DNA of 64,000 nucleotides from contig OZ234495.1 in the NCBI GenBank assembly GCA_965153455.1, forward strand, positions 806,001 to 870,000, given 5' to 3'. Below the pieces are notes generated by a model. That model had not been told where the DNA came from, did no database searches, and saw nothing but the letters and a program-made list of their open reading frames with translations. This DNA is from Sphagnum compactum. Taxonomy: Eukaryota; Bryophyta; Sphagnopsida; Sphagnales. Each line of letters starts with the position of its first letter. The first letter of the stretch is position 1. The position numbers were made by a program, and so were the translations under genes. Of the stretch, positions 1 to 14,400 are shown piece by piece.

Positions 1-3000
1 GGGTCATTATGAAACATCAAGGTTGTGGCCTAAATGCACATTGAAACAAGTCTTAATCACATCACCTTTAGTTCCTCCATAGGTAATTTTGGGAGTTTTG
101 ATATGTTTCAACTTTGAAATTTGATTTGTAAAGGACCTTTTCATTGCAAAATCCAAACCCATTTTCCAAAGAAGAAAATATATGAAGAAAATGTAAACTC
201 AAACCTTTGAAATGATCAAATTTTTTTAATTTCATTAACAATTGTAACAAATGAACATGACAATTAGAAAAAAAACTTATTACTAATGTTTGATACATGT
301 TAATAAGATATTCCTTTAAATTGTCATTTTTAATATTTAATTATGTTTGAGAATGGAGATCCAATCATTGAAACGATATGCTTCAGGATCATCATCTACA
401 CGTGTCGTATGATATAAGAAAGGATATTAAGGAAATGCTTATTTGACTTCCAAGCACTTCACAAAACATAGGTTTGAAATTTTGTTTACATATGTGATGT
501 GCTTTAGAATTTATCTTCATTTTAATTTTGTCATGGATTTTGGACCAATAGGAAGAAAATATTAGTTGACACTTAGGTAGGTTATTGTATACATGAATAG
601 TTCAATTCATGTTCAATTAAAGTTCCAGTAGTTGGAAATTGTGGATCTATAATATAATGTCATTATCAAACTTTTGATCATGTAGGTGAAATATAATGTA
701 TTTCATTGTCACTTTTACATAATCAATTTTTAATACCTATAGGGCCAACACATGTAAAGAATTATGGATTACAAATTTCATATTTGAATGAATTGTGACA
801 ATTATTTAATAATGATATGTAAACAATTGACATATATGAATGTCATCACCAACCTATCACAACATGAATATTTAAAAACTTTTAGTCATGTTATTGACCA
901 TAAATCATGATTAAGAATTGGGGGATCTAGTAGTTCAATCGATTGATAAATCATTATGACCATGTAAATATTAAAAAATGACCATATATAATTGGCCATG
1001 GAAAAGATATAATGTTAAAATGTTTTAATAAGGGATCTAAGGATTTGACAAAATGTTATAAACCTTTTTTCCTATGTAAAAATTCACCATGTACATATCA
1101 CATCATCTTTCATTGTTGTGTGGAGCATGCTAAAAGACCTTGATAATGTCTATGACCATAAGAGATGATTTTAACAATTGATGGATAGTTCAATTTGTTG
1201 ATTAATTGCAGGTCAAAAATGATTGTGTCATGAAAGAAATCAACTAGATGTAGTTTAATTTGAATTATGTGGGGGTAAAACCCAAAACAAACTAATTTTG
1301 TATTGTAAATAAATATGATAAAGCTTAAAACAAACATTTTTTCTTTGTCAAGTTCCTATGCTATCCAATGGGAATTATATTTAGGTCTATATAAGCTTCA
1401 ACCCTAAATGTTGGTTTTAGAGTTTTTATCATATACTAGTTATAATTGCGAAGCACATTCTAATGGGCATTCAAGAACACTTTGATGTTAAAATCCAATA
1501 AACCCAACACAAACTAAAGCATGCCCATTGTTTCTGCAAGTTGCAAATTTACCCATATTGGGATGTTGTGTTCAATTGCATAACATGCATGAAAGTTCTT
1601 CTTTGGCATGTATTGTTTACAAAGAACTAAAAGTTCTTTCTTGTCAATGCACCAAAAATCAATTAACTATATGTCTAAGGCTCCAAAAAAAATTAAAATA
1701 GTTACATTCTATTAAATTGTTAAAATATGTTGATTTGCATTTGTTTAATGTATCAAGTCTATTATCTTAGCTCTATGTTGGTAAGCCAACGTTTGTGACA
1801 AATCAATATTTTCTTTTGTTTTTTTGTTGAACTATCTCATAATTAAAATAAATAAATCTTTCACAACTTTCTTGAAAAGGAAACTCCTCAACAACCCTTC
1901 AACATATGTTTAAATGATGAAAATGGAAGCTAACAGTCTCTTGAAAGTTCGTCAATCATGAAACCTTGGTACACAACTTCAACCCCAAAACCAAAACCCA
2001 ACACAAAAAGCTCTTCTTACTATAACCATATTTCTCTATCTTGTTAAACATCAAAGCTACAATTATTTATTTGTAGCCAAGTGATTGTAATAAAATTGTA
2101 GCAAAAAAAAAGAACATGATGATAAGATTGTACCAAGTGTATGTAAACTAAAAATGTTTTCTTTTTTTCCACCTTGGTGTTTAGAAAAAAACATTGAGAG
2201 ACATGCTTGCATTAGTTTTGGTTTCATGCAACTTACAACACACAATTGTAAAACTTTGTTTTGAAATTGGAAAAACAAATGTCTTGCAAAATAGTTCCAA
2301 AAAGCAAGAGGAAGCAAAGGTTTTAAATGTTTTAAGATATGAAGAAATGTAAGAAAGACAAGTTGGTATAAGCAAAGGAATAGGTAGATGAGATTTAGCA
2401 ATAGGTTTGTAAGTAGGTTAAAGGTAGGTTCATAGGTAAGTATTCATGGCATAGACAAAACATCAAAAAATGTATTATATATATTATGTCATATCCATGC
2501 TTAGTGAATATTATATATAGATACCTATTTCCATTGGCATTCAATTGACATTGGTGATCACCTCATGTTGAATCCAATTAAATAAAGACATAATAAACAA
2601 TGTCTACTATGAACATTATTTTATTTTAGAAAAAATGCATGATATTATATGATTTCACCCATAGGAAATTATTCGATTTTTCTCCAATGATGTGCAAAAA
2701 AAATATAAAGCACAATTTATTGAAAAAATAAAAATTTGTAGTTTACTTAAATGTAAATATATTGCTTAGAATTGAATTATGAACATATACCTATAGTATT
2801 CTACTAATGTGGCATGTGCCATTGGCCCAAGTATGAGCTAGTTACTTGACTAATTTTTCCTTCCAAGGCCATTTTTTGTACCATAATACCTTGGTAGCTT
2901 TAACACATGTTTGTTGAATAATTAATTAATTTTGATCATAATCTAGACACATGTTATGTAATATAGTTGTATGGGTTTACATATAAGACACATGTTGCAT

Positions 3001-6000
3001 ATGCATGTTATTAAATGACTTATGAAAAAGAAACTAAACTTTAACATGCATTCACATGTAACACAACAATGCCATCCAATCTAAGGTCTCCAAAGAGAAA
3101 AAACTTGGAAATGTTCATGTGCAGATTTGACAAACATAAACCCAAAAGAAAGACATGTGCAACTTCAATTCATTATAAATTCATGAGTTTGGCACATTCA
3201 CAAATAAAAAATGTATGGGTTTAGGAATCTCAATTTGATTGTGGTACAAAATGCTTAATATCATATAGATGATAAAGGCTTTCAAAATGTCAAAGAACAT
3301 CTTGGATGTGTAATAGGTTAAAACTCAAAATTAGAAACAATACTGTAAGAACACAATTTAATCAAGCAAGAAATAGGACCTTTACATTATATATGAACCT
3401 AAAAATAAGCAATGTAAATGAATCATATACTTCCATGGAGTGTAGATACCGTAGTACAACTAGATTCGAACCAACGCCCTCTTCACTAATCTCATACTAT
3501 CTTTGATTAGTCTAACATGAAGTACAACAAATACTTTGCATTTTGTGATTTTATTGTACTTAATCATTCTATGTTGAAAATTTCAAAATCAAAAATTGTG
3601 GTGCCGAAACATAAACTTCAAATTGTATTTATTATTTGGTGATATTGTGTCGAACCTAAAAAGATACTACAATATGTCAAGCCTTGTGAGATGGTGTGAT
3701 TTCATTCTTGTCCTTTTGCTTTCCTACACAACACATGATGCATGCAATAAAAAATCAACATAGAAATGAAATGCAAAAGTCACATGGGTCTTTTTTGCCA
3801 TTCCTTCTTTTCTTTTGGTTGTTTTGCAATTAGTGAATGTTTATAAGCATGTTCATATGTAAGATGTAAGGTTATATCCTGTTATAAATCTAAAAGGAAT
3901 TCAAAAAGTCGTTTTGAAAATCTCAATTATGGTAACAAAACAATATGATGAATCATAATTATGCCAAAACTTTTCTTTCTTATAAAGCGTTCAAAGAAAT
4001 TTCTTAATGTATCTAAAAAGCACCTTATATTCACAAACATCCTTTGTAGAAATGAGAAAAGGTATTACACCTACTCCTTAAGAGAGAGGGATTTTGACAC
4101 CTACTTGTCCTCCTTCATCCTACACATCATGATCTATGTATCTTTAGGTTGATAATACCATTGTTTCATGTAATGGGTAAAACTAGCATGTAGCAGACAT
4201 TCCCAAAATGCACCACCTTGTCATAGGCCTCTTATTTTAGAAATGCCTCCACCTTAGGGTACACTTTACACTTTTGTCTATTTTTTTTATCACCAACCCA
4301 AGGTGCATCACAAAAGGAATATGTAAGAATTACAACTTAAAAGCTAGAAAGCTCAAAAAGCTTTTCGATCAAGTTTTTTTGAAAGCAACAACAAAGAAGA
4401 AGGGGTAAAATCAATGGTGTGGAAGGATTCTCTTCATACAACCAATACTCATTTGCTTTTGTATTATTCCTTTCAAGATCATTGGTTAAATATCATTTCC
4501 TTACATATTGTAAAGTTTTTTCTTTACATTTGAAAGCACCTCCTCCACATGGAAGATGTGCTTGTCAATAAAAGAGACCTTTCACCATTTGCATGCATGC
4601 AAACCTTTTCCAATTCAAGTAAAAAACCTACATGCCTACTCCCACAAGCCTCCTTTAATTTTTGGGCCTATGCCCTAGGGGTTACAACCCTCAAATGAAG
4701 GGAGGCTCTTGGGAGTGGGCCCTTCCGCTATAAGAAAAACATTTTCAAACTTTTTGGTTTGGGACACCAAAAAATATATATCCATCATTTTTGTAAAAAG
4801 AACCTTTCCTCAAGGACTTTAACCATGAAATTTTGTAGAAATCTAAGAACCTCTCATTTTGGAACCTAACCAAAAAGCCAAAATCTATATTGAATTTGAA
4901 CCCATAGATTATATAATGAAACTTTAAAGCACCCCCATTAGTGCATTACAATGCAAGTTTTGGATGAGAAAAAATAAATATTATGTCGAAGTGGGACAAT
5001 AATATGACTTTGGCATCACATTTTAATTTGATGGCATATTATATAAAAGGCATTGGACAGTCTAACACCTAATATTAATTGGCTAAACTAATTAATTGAT
5101 TTTCATAGATTTGATTGGCCAAGGTGGTTTGTTATTAATAGTCTCCCATTTTTTATAGTCATAGTTTCATGTTTATGGGTGAGACATGTCGGAAATAATA
5201 AATCAACCATCCTAGATGTGATATTTATTCGTTTGAAAACCCAAATACCATGTATGGGTAAGGATATTTTTTGGGAGTACTTTGGAACATAACCAAAAGG
5301 CTTAAAATGTATATATGCTTTCAACTTATAAGCTACATAAGGAAACCTTATAGAACATAAATTGTAATTTGACATTCATTTTGGCGACTTGGAGTTTGGA
5401 TTGTTTTGTTTTGAACATTTGATTTTTATTGATAAATATATAAATGTTTTCAAAACTTCACAGCTCAATATTCTCATATGCATGCCATTCATCTAGAGGA
5501 AATTTTGAAGTGTGACTTAGGGCAATTATTGGAAGATATATACTACATGTGACACCCCCAACATTTAATGGTGTGGAGTCATCATGGTGACCATTCAATT
5601 TTAGGACCTAATAAATTTGCATAATGACCTCACAAGTGGGTATTTTGTTTTGTGAAACACCTTGCATAGGTCAAGGCCACATGGTGGCAAATTGTGTATG
5701 GTAATTCTTCACATACGAATGGCACTAAGGAAGTTTTTTTGTATTACATCCTACTTTGATCATTATGTTAATTAATGGCTTACTACTAGGGCATTACCAA
5801 CCATACATTTCAAATTGAAGCCTTATTATCTATGAAAGGGAATTTATAAATCCTTTGATTCATGGATGATATTTTTCCCTTTCAAACGACTAGAAGAATA
5901 AACCCATGAATCCTTTAATTTAAAGAGTATTTTTTAAAAATCTCTTTTGAAAAGAGAAAAAAATGAGTACATATGTATGCATGTGGTGTGTGAGAGAGAG

Positions 6001-8400
6001 GCTTAGAGCATTTTCATTGTGTAATCAACAAATGACATAACATCATACATGTGAAAATCATCAATGTGTAATTGACCTTAGCACATTTTGGTTCCCCCAC
6101 TATTTGAGTTGGCATTACATAATATGTTGTCTCTTTTGATTTTTAGCTCCTTCCAAAGTTCACCAAAAAATATTTCTTTGGACTTTTGTTCATACACCTT
6201 CCTTTGGACCGTTCGCATTTCTTTTAGTGTTTTTGTTGGTTGTATTGACAAGGTCCAAGATGGAGCACCTATGTGAATTGATGAAGACAAACTAAAATGC
6301 AACATGAATGAGATTAAAAAAAGATGGAGTTGGAAAGATATTATGACCATGATTTATTCAATAAAAAGTGAACATCATTCTACAAAATATGAGGATCACT
6401 TTACAAATTCTCAACTACGAAACTTTTTCAAGTTTTTGTGATGCCAATTACTTTTACATCAATTGTGTCAACTGTGTATGGCAATAAATGTTATTTTGAG
6501 TGAATGTGTCAAATATGTGGGTAGTTGCAAGGGTATTAGGTTGCAATGAGGCTCCTATGATGATGTTTAATGGAACTATAAGTGATGTTGCCATGAATTG
6601 CAATATTGTTTTGAGCTTTGAGGTTTTAGTAACTCTTATCGCCTTTGCAAGTATTTTTTCGAAACAACACATTTGTTGGTATTATGAACAATGTCATCAT
6701 GTTAATTTACTCAAAAAAAAAACTCCTCAAAAAAATCAATCCATCAATTCTAACAATCTCATTGATCACCAAGGTTTTTTTTCCCTCAAACTCAAAGTAG
6801 AAACATATTCTAAGGCCCTTTACTTATGTATATTCTCTATATTAATATTATAATCTTTGTTTATATAGGTAAGGGTAAAATGTTCATTCATGTTTGGGGT
6901 TTAAAAAAAAAGGCTTCTAAGATTTTTTTCCCCACTGATTATTGTTATAAATAATAATTACATAGGACAAATTTAAATGAGGAAAAATGAATAGTCCAAA
7001 TTAAAATAATTTGTGTGGTGGTGGTGATTTTTCACATGCATACATTATTGTGCATCAATTATGGTTAACAAGCTTTTTTTTAATTTTTTTTTAAAGAAGC
7101 TTATATGGGCAATTAAACATGTCTTTTTGCATGATTATTTCATGCATTTTTGACCTGCATTTTGAGCTATAAATTCTAAACCTAGTGAATATAAATAAAT
7201 AGCCAAATAAATCCTTTCTTTTATAACCTTTTGGTTTAGGGGTGAAAGTACATTACAGTGATCCCTTTTGGGATGTCACATTGTACTGCTTTCTAAGGAT
7301 GTGCATGTTTGAATGTATCCTACTTCAAACTTTTGAAAAAAAAATCGCAATATTTTTGCATATTATGTTAAAATATAACCTAGCCAAGAAATTAGAAAAA
7401 AAAACTTTTTCATTTCATTTTATAAAGTAGGAGATTGGAGTATATTTGTGAAAAATGAAGGTAATGTAACTATGTACTAAAAAACACAAGTATTTTCCAA
7501 AAATAATTAAAAATGATTTTTAGTCTTTGTGAAAGTTGAACATACATTGAACCATGTCATTTCACATAATATAAACCATGTTTGAATATTATGTGATTAA
7601 TTTGAAAATTTTCATTTCAAAAAATGAGGTTTTTTCTAGCAAATCCAGTAAATGGGTGGTAAATTGAAAATTTGACAAAAAATCACATCCACATAGAAGA
7701 TGACATGCATATTTAGATGCATCATTTTAAAATTTTCATTAAAATTGATTATTTTAATGACTAATGAAACCTTAAAGTTAGTGTAGTCAAAATGAAACTA
7801 TGGCCCTATTATACCAATATAACATTAGCAAATTTTTTATTATCCTTCATAGTTAAAGAAACCCAAACAAAACATAGCAAGTCTAAACGTATTGTGCAGT
7901 TGAAAAACAAGAAAGATGAGACCGATGAGGAAGTATATTAGGGAAAATGGAAATGGGCATGCAAATATTAGAGATGAATCCAAAAACTACATCAATGAAT
8001 CACAACCGTTAGTTTTTAAAAAATCATCCAAAAAGTTTTATCATTGGGGAAGTATGTTCCCCTCATGTCTTCCAAGACTTCCATCCCTTCCTCTTGGGCT
8101 TCATCCTTCACCTTAGGGATCTCAATCTCAAAACACCATTGACTCCATTATCCTACAACATGAATGAATGAGTTTTTCAGAATGTCCAAGGGAGGGTCAT
8201 TCTTTTGTCATATGACCATAATCCTTCTTTACGGATACAATTTAAAAATAAAATAAAATGCCCAATTTCTTTTTCTTAAGGCCAGATTTCTTCCAAACCC
8301 CTCGATGTTTCCTTAACATATTTTTTTTTCTTTACAAAAAATTCTTTACCATAAAGAAATAAATCTTTACAAAATAAATGTCAACTAATTAATAAATAAA
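1..8400. other. AT-rich gene-free DNA
   Basis: No convincing gene was found on either strand. Open frames are short, low-complexity and rich in Phe, Leu, Lys and Ile, as expected by chance in AT-rich DNA, and none shows a protein family motif or plausible exon chain. Single copies of telomere-type motifs, a small foldback at 4.63 kb and an LTR-like TGTGACACCCCC string near 5.55 kb are the only structure noticed. It is probably old decayed transposon or intergenic sequence. Confidence 0.6.
4634..4720. repeat. Small foldback with 23-bp inverted ends
   Basis: The left arm at 4634-4656 (starting GCCTACTCCC) and the reverse complement of the right arm at 4698-4720 (starting GCCCACTCCC) agree at about 19 of 23 positions, with about 40 bp between them. 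A fragment resembling the right arm, CTTGGGAGTAGGC, recurs at about 10349-10361. This fits a tiny foldback or MITE remnant. No target-site duplication was identified. Confidence 0.5.
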
Positions 8401-8638
8401 TTCCATCAAAATTTAAAAAACTGAAAATCTAGAGATTTTTCTTTAATCAAAATACTAAGAAGGACAAATGCAAAAGCCCGGACGACATAAAGAAGGAACG
8501 AACGATTTTAGGGTGAAAAGTACGAGAATGGACGTCTTTAGGGGGGAAAAAGAAAACGGAAAAAAGAAAGGAGTTGGGAAAGAAAAGAGATAAAAGTGAC
8601 AAAAAGAAAGCGAAAATAGGTAGGATCGACTCTTTATG

Positions 8639-8863
8639 TAGGGTTTAGGGTTTCTCCTTAAAAGGCCTTTCCAGAATTTTTTTGACACCTACCCCTCGAC
8701 CTATTGGCCTCGCTATGCGCCTCAAATTCCGGAAGGGCGTAAAAGAGAAATCTTCTCCGATACTAAACCCTAAACCCTAAACCCATAATCGTAGTCCCTC
8801 TACATACTAGAACACGAATAGGGTTTAGGGTTTAGGGTTTAGGGAACCCTAAACCCTAAACCC
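8639..8863. repeat. Interstitial telomere-like repeats, partly head-to-head
   Basis: Three short blocks of plant-type telomere repeat occur within 225 bp: TTTAGGG orientation at about 8639-8653, CCCTAAA orientation at 8764-8783, and at 8821-8863 about three TTTAGGG units meeting about two and a half CCCTAAA units, separated by AA. The last block is therefore inverted on itself. The intervening sequence is unrelated and GC-richer than its surroundings. Confidence 0.75.
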
Positions 8864-9886
8864 ATGTGAAGAAACTTAAAAACACTAAACTACAAGAAGA
8901 TGCAAATGAAAAAAAGAGTCTATAAACATCCTAAAAAAATATACTTAAAAACTTGCAAGTTGTGGTGTTGGGTAGTTTGGATTAAAGTCAAGGTTTTAAT
9001 TGCATTTAATGGACACCTTCCAACTAAATTTTTATATTGATATTAGGGTTTTTTTAAAAAATTATTATATTTTTGTCAATTTTTGCATGTTAACAAATTG
9101 GCGATCATCCATAAGAAGATGGCTATAGACCAAATAAGAAAATTAAAAATTAAAAAAAAAACTTTACGTAAATATTTTGGCTACGTACTAGAACTTGTCA
9201 TAAAAATTAGGTGACTACATTATTTATTTTTTAAAAAAAAATCTGATGAATTAGGGCCTTTTTTGTTACAAAAATCCTAAATGTAGGTATCAAATTCCTC
9301 TATATTTCAGGTTGAAAAAATTGAAAATTTGCCTAAGAAAAAAATATTTGTTAAAAAAAAAAGAAAAAAACACATTGGATATATATATATATATATATTT
9401 AGGCAACAATAGAAGCTTTATTTCCTCAAAGCTTCTTGATAACTTAGCACACATAGTTTTGCCAAAAGAAAACAAGATGTGAAGTTTCTTGTTGTTGAAG
9501 AGGCAAAAGGGTGGAAAAACTTGGCTAAACATAAATGTCAAAACTTGGCTAAACATAGTGTCAAAACTTCTAGGAGGTTCTAGAAGTATCATTAGGCGAG
9601 TCCCTTTGTAGTTGTTACATTTTCCAAATAGTCGAGTGCATAATAGTCAAGTACACGTGTGGAATAGTCTCCGTTTCACACAACCGAAAAGAAATGGGCT
9701 GGTAGATTACCAAACCGCATAATGTCCACTCTCGTGGTGGTGAGAGAGGAGGATGGAATGCCAGAATATCATACATACATACATACATATGTAAAATTAT
9801 ATATCAAATTATATGTTGTCGTGGTCGTATGGAATACTTTTTTAAAATAAAATTTAACAAAATAAAAATAAAAATTCCACTACTTT

Positions 9887-9920
9887 TTAAGTTGTATTTA
9901 AAAAATTAAATACAACTTAA
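9887..9920. repeat. AT-rich perfect inverted repeat
   Basis: TTAAGTTGTATTTA at 9887-9900 is repeated as its exact reverse complement at 9907-9920 around a 6-base loop. A looser symmetry (CCACTA outside left, TAGTGG outside right) extends it to about 9877-9938, and a related CCACTACTTAGTTGTAA string follows near 9982. It is probably a decayed foldback element. Confidence 0.55.
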
Positions 9921-10339
9921 ATAAAATTAAAATAGTGGATGACCATTTAATTTCAATTTAATCATTTAATTTCATTTGATTCTCCACTACTTAGTTGTAA
10001 TTGAGGGTGGTATATGCAAAATATCCCCGTGGCTATGGAGAAATTACATGTAAATTTCTCATCGCCCTTTATTTCCGAAGAAACTTCATTTTTCTATGTA
10101 AAGAACTTTTCAAATTCATTCCTTTGTATCTAAAAGCACCTCCTCCTTTGCAGGATTTTATTTTATTATAAATTTTGGAAAAAAAAATCCCAATTTTTTT
10201 TTGGAATTTACTACACTTTATAAACAAAAATCTCCAATTTTTGTTGTTGTTGTTGTCACAGTGTGAAAAATTGCACCACCCCTAAAAAATAAAATAAAAT
10301 AAAATAATTTATTATTAAAAAAAGAAAAAAAAGAAAAAA

Positions 10340-11290
10340 AAAGCCGTCCCTTGGGAGTAGGCCTTACAGGAATCGGGTTGGCTGCCTCATGGGGTCCTTA
10401 TTCCCATAAAGTCCTCCCGCTTGGGCTTTACCTTACATGTAACGACCTTGCGGGCAGGCATCCCCCCTGTTGTGAAATGCCACTACAATGGGGCACGTCC
10501 TTATGGCTAGAAAATTGCAGCTATTTATTTAAAAAGGTAGTAGGTACCTACTTCAGTCTATACACCTGGTAAGAGGGTGGTCCTTAGATAAGGGGCGTTT
10601 TCTCAAAAGATAAGGGCCGACGTACTCAGCAAGGTAGGTAGGTAGGGTGGGTAGGTACTCCAGGGCCGAAGGGCCGCACTCCGGGTCCTTACCTGATGGG
10701 GTCGCCGCAAGCCCCTTCCTTCCTTCCTTCCTCCCCTCTCGCACAACAGACTCTTGCAGCTGTCCTCCGCGACTGAAGACAAGACTACTACGATCGTCGA
10801 TCTTCTCCAGTAATAGGAATCAAAAGAATCTGAAGAAGAAAAAGATGAAGAAGCTGAAGGAGAAGCTGAAGAAATCTCGTCAAAATCCGAACCAATTCCA
10901 CTGTGCTATATATGAGCTTTTGTAGTCGCGGAAAATCGTAGGTAGCGATGGTGAAGAGAAGAGACCCATTTTTTTGTCCGTGTGTGTGAATCTGCAAACA
11001 ACAAGACACAGAGAGAAAAGGAGAGAGAGAGATTTGATGAGGACCCACGACTATGATCCCACCATCGAATTGTAGACCACGACTTTTTTGGGTTCAGGGC
11101 TTTACTTTTCTTTTGGGTTCTTTGTAGCTGATGAGGAAGCACTTTCTTTCTTTCTTTCTTTCTTACGTGAAAATTGTCCAAACTTTTTTTCCTACATGAT
11201 CCCCTCTCCCTCCTAAGAGCTCCTGGGCAACTAGACTTCTTCCTCTAATTCAAGAGTCTATGTCTATACCTATGCATCCTTAGAAGCCGA
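10340..11290. other. GC-richer stretch with simple repeats upstream of the protease gene
   Basis: Base composition shifts from AT-rich to mixed. Simple repeats include (GGTA)n near 10635, (TTCC)n near 10712 and (TTTC)n near 11142, with earlier (TA)n near 9380 and (CATA)n near 9773. The ORFs here are overlapping, low-complexity and antisense to one another, so no gene is called. Position suggests 5' flank or untranslated leader of the protease gene. Confidence 0.4.
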
Positions 11291-11297
11291 GTGTTCT

Positions 11298-11395
11298 TCA
11301 AAAGAGCAAGCTTTAAACATCAAAAGAGCAAGCTCTCAATCAAAAGAGCAAGATTTAAACATCAAAAGAGCAAGCTTTCAATCAAAAGAGCAAAG
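11298..11395 (+). repeat. About 38-bp tandem repeat in the presumed 5' leader
   Basis: The phrase CATCAAAAGAGCAAGCTTT followed by CAATCAAAAGAGCAAG recurs two to three times just upstream of the protease start codon at 11414. It is translatable in the same frame, but no ATG precedes it in frame, so it is treated as untranslated leader. Confidence 0.5.
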
Positions 11396-11413
11396 AGTTT
11401 TGGAAACGCAAAG

Positions 11414-14400
11414 ATGGGTTTTTTGTGCTTGGAAGCCTTGTGGCCACAACATGGTTGTAAAACCAGAAGAAGAAGAAGAAGAAGAACATCAACAACGAAA
11501 ACGATTGTACAAGGATCTCACAAGGAGCTTCAGGCTGTGAATTGTTTTGGAGTTCCTTTGATCATAGGTTTGCTCATGCTATTGCAAATAGTGGTGAGAA
11601 CAGAAGAAGCCCAGATAGGAGCAGGAGGGTCAGTAATGAAGCTGAAACATCGGATGACAGAAGTGGAAGGTGGCTTGAATTGGGGTGCGAGACAAGGAGG
11701 AGGGGGAATGAGTGTGGAGCATTATAAGAGATTGTTGTCTCATGACAAAGCTCGTCGAAAAAGCTTAGAAGTTGTGGATTTTCAGCTCTATGGTCATTAC
11801 CTCACAGATGCGTAAATACTCAAATCTCTTCCTTCTTCTTCATCACCCTCAAATATTTATGGTTCCTCATAACTCTTTTGATTGATTAGTTTTTTTTAAC
11901 ACACCAACAAACTCAACTCGCAAGTTGTTGGTAGTATGCCCAATTCATGACCCAATTTTGATGAATTCTTCTTTCGCCTTTTGTTTTTTGGGCTCCAATT
12001 CATGAGCATGTCTTTGTCTATTAAAAAGATGATCATTTGAAGAAGAAGAAGAATATGATCAATTCATGAGCATGTCTTTGTCTAGGAAGAAGATGATAAT
12101 TTGAAGAAGAATATGATCAATTCATGAGCATGTCTCTGTCTAGCAAGAAGATGATCATTTGTTGAAGAAGAATATGATCAATTCATGAGCATGTCTGTGT
12201 CTAGGAAGAAGATGATCATCTGAAGAAGAAGAATATGATCAATTCATGAGCATGTGTGTGGCATGGGAAAGAATATAAGATCTTTAGTTTTTTGTTGCTC
12301 AAATTCATGAGCATGTCTGGGAAGAAGAAGAAGAAAAAGATTTGTTTTCTGTTGCTCGAATTCATGAGCATGTGTCATTGATTGTATGTGAAGAATAAGA
12401 AGAAGATGTCTACTTGGGAAGAAGAAGATTTTTTTTTTGGCTCAAATTCATAAGAATGTGTGGGAAGACAAAAAGATTTTGGTTTTTTTTTCACTCAAAT
12501 TCATGAGCATGTATGGTAAGAAGAAGAAGAAGAAGAAGATGATGATTCATATATCACAACTTGTGGTCAAATTTGCCACTTCGTTTTTGTTTGGACAAAA
12601 CTTTCAACATTTTTCTACGAATTGTTGCCAATAAATGCTAAATCTACCTAATTTGGATGCCCATTGTCTACTTCTCCTACTTTAGAAAATTGGAAAAAAG
12701 AAGAGGCAAAGAAACATTGATCACAACACAATAAGAAGAAGAGTGCATCATCATTTGCCTGAATTTGGTTGTGGGTATGATGATTCTAAAGGTTGTATTA
12801 TATGGAGATTATGCTCGGTACGCCTCCGCAAACATATGATGTACAAATTGATACGGGTAGTGACCTTCTATGGGTTGATTGTAGCCCTTGCACCGGTTGC
12901 CCTCAAACAAGCTCTCTCAAGGTATTATTATGCACTCAACATTCATTTGAGATTGGCGGGTTCATTCCCTTTTTTTTCACTACTTATGATGTTTAGATTG
13001 TGCTTAAAAGCATTCGGATTGGCTTGTTCTTTACCTTTTTTTCCACCTACTTATGACATCTAAACTACACTTAAAAGCATTGACATTGCTTGTACATTAT
13101 TATTTTTTCATTCTAGTTATGAATCATAATGTTTACATTGTGCTTTAAAACATTAAGATTGGTTGTTGTTGTTGTTTTTTTTTTTCCCACTAGTTATGAT
13201 GTTTAAATTGTGATTAGAATTTTTGGTTAGAAATTATATTTTCAAATACCTTATTAGATTCATTTCAGATTTATCCAACTTGAACAATGATAAATTACAA
13301 ACATTATTACATAAAATACATCATGCATTTTCAACACTAATTTAAACTCAGTTTATCACTCATTTAAATGGGTCATTCTTTTCTTTTATTTCACTATTTT
13401 GATATTTAAATTGTGTTTAAAAGATTTGATTACATAATCATGTTTCTAAATATCTTATACTCATTAGATTTCATTTTCAAATTTATCCAAATGCTATTGT
13501 GATATATTAAAATATTATTATAACAAATCCATCGCACATTTTCCAACACTAAGTTAACTTAGTTGAGCATTCTAAAATAAACATCGGTTATAATTTTTGT
13601 GATTCCATTGTTATATATTATGAATGTACCTTACTATTACATCAAATATTGCAATGAATTTTCATGTACATGGTGGAAATTTTCATGTGTTATAATAGGT
13701 CTCGCTTTCACCTTATAGTGAATCGGCATCTTCAAGCAACCAAGTGATTGAATGCAGCGATGCATTCTGCATTTCGGCAACTTCAGTTGGTTTGCAAGGG
13801 ACTTGTGGTGTAGGCTCAAGTTGCCAATTTTACTCACTATATGGAGATGGTAGCACTATAAGTGGCTACATTGTTTCTGATCTCCTCACATACAATGCAA
13901 TTATCAATTCAACAAACTCTACGGAACTTGTATCAACCAGAGTTTCCTTTGGGTGAGTGAGAGACGCTTTGCAAAAATTGCTATGAATTTTTTGCAAATG
14001 TACTATTTTAGTCACACAACCCAAGTCTCTTAATATGTCATTAATTTGGGGTTTTGTCAATCCTCACATTTTCCATAAGAAATTTTAACACCCTTTTTTT
14101 TTTTTTTTTCCAAGTTGAATAAATATGGTCCTACCTTTCTATATAACTCCACAAAAACCCAAACCAACTACATTGTTATTTGTGAGCTTTTTTTTTTTTT
14201 TTTCTTGTATGAAGCTTTATCAATGACAAGCTTTTCCTATATGATGTGGAGAGAGGCTCTTTTATAAGTTGAAAAAAATTTGGAACCTGCCCGGGGATGC
14301 ATGCATGGGAAGCAGGTGTGGAAATGTTCGAACAGGGAATTTGGCGAGCTCAGAGGAGGCGACCGATGGATTGATTGGGTTTGGTCCAAATTCGGTTTCA

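Noticed and set aside
5549-5570. TGTGACACCCCCAAC as an LTR start
   Set aside because: Only a start-like string was seen; no matching LTR end, primer site or second copy was found.
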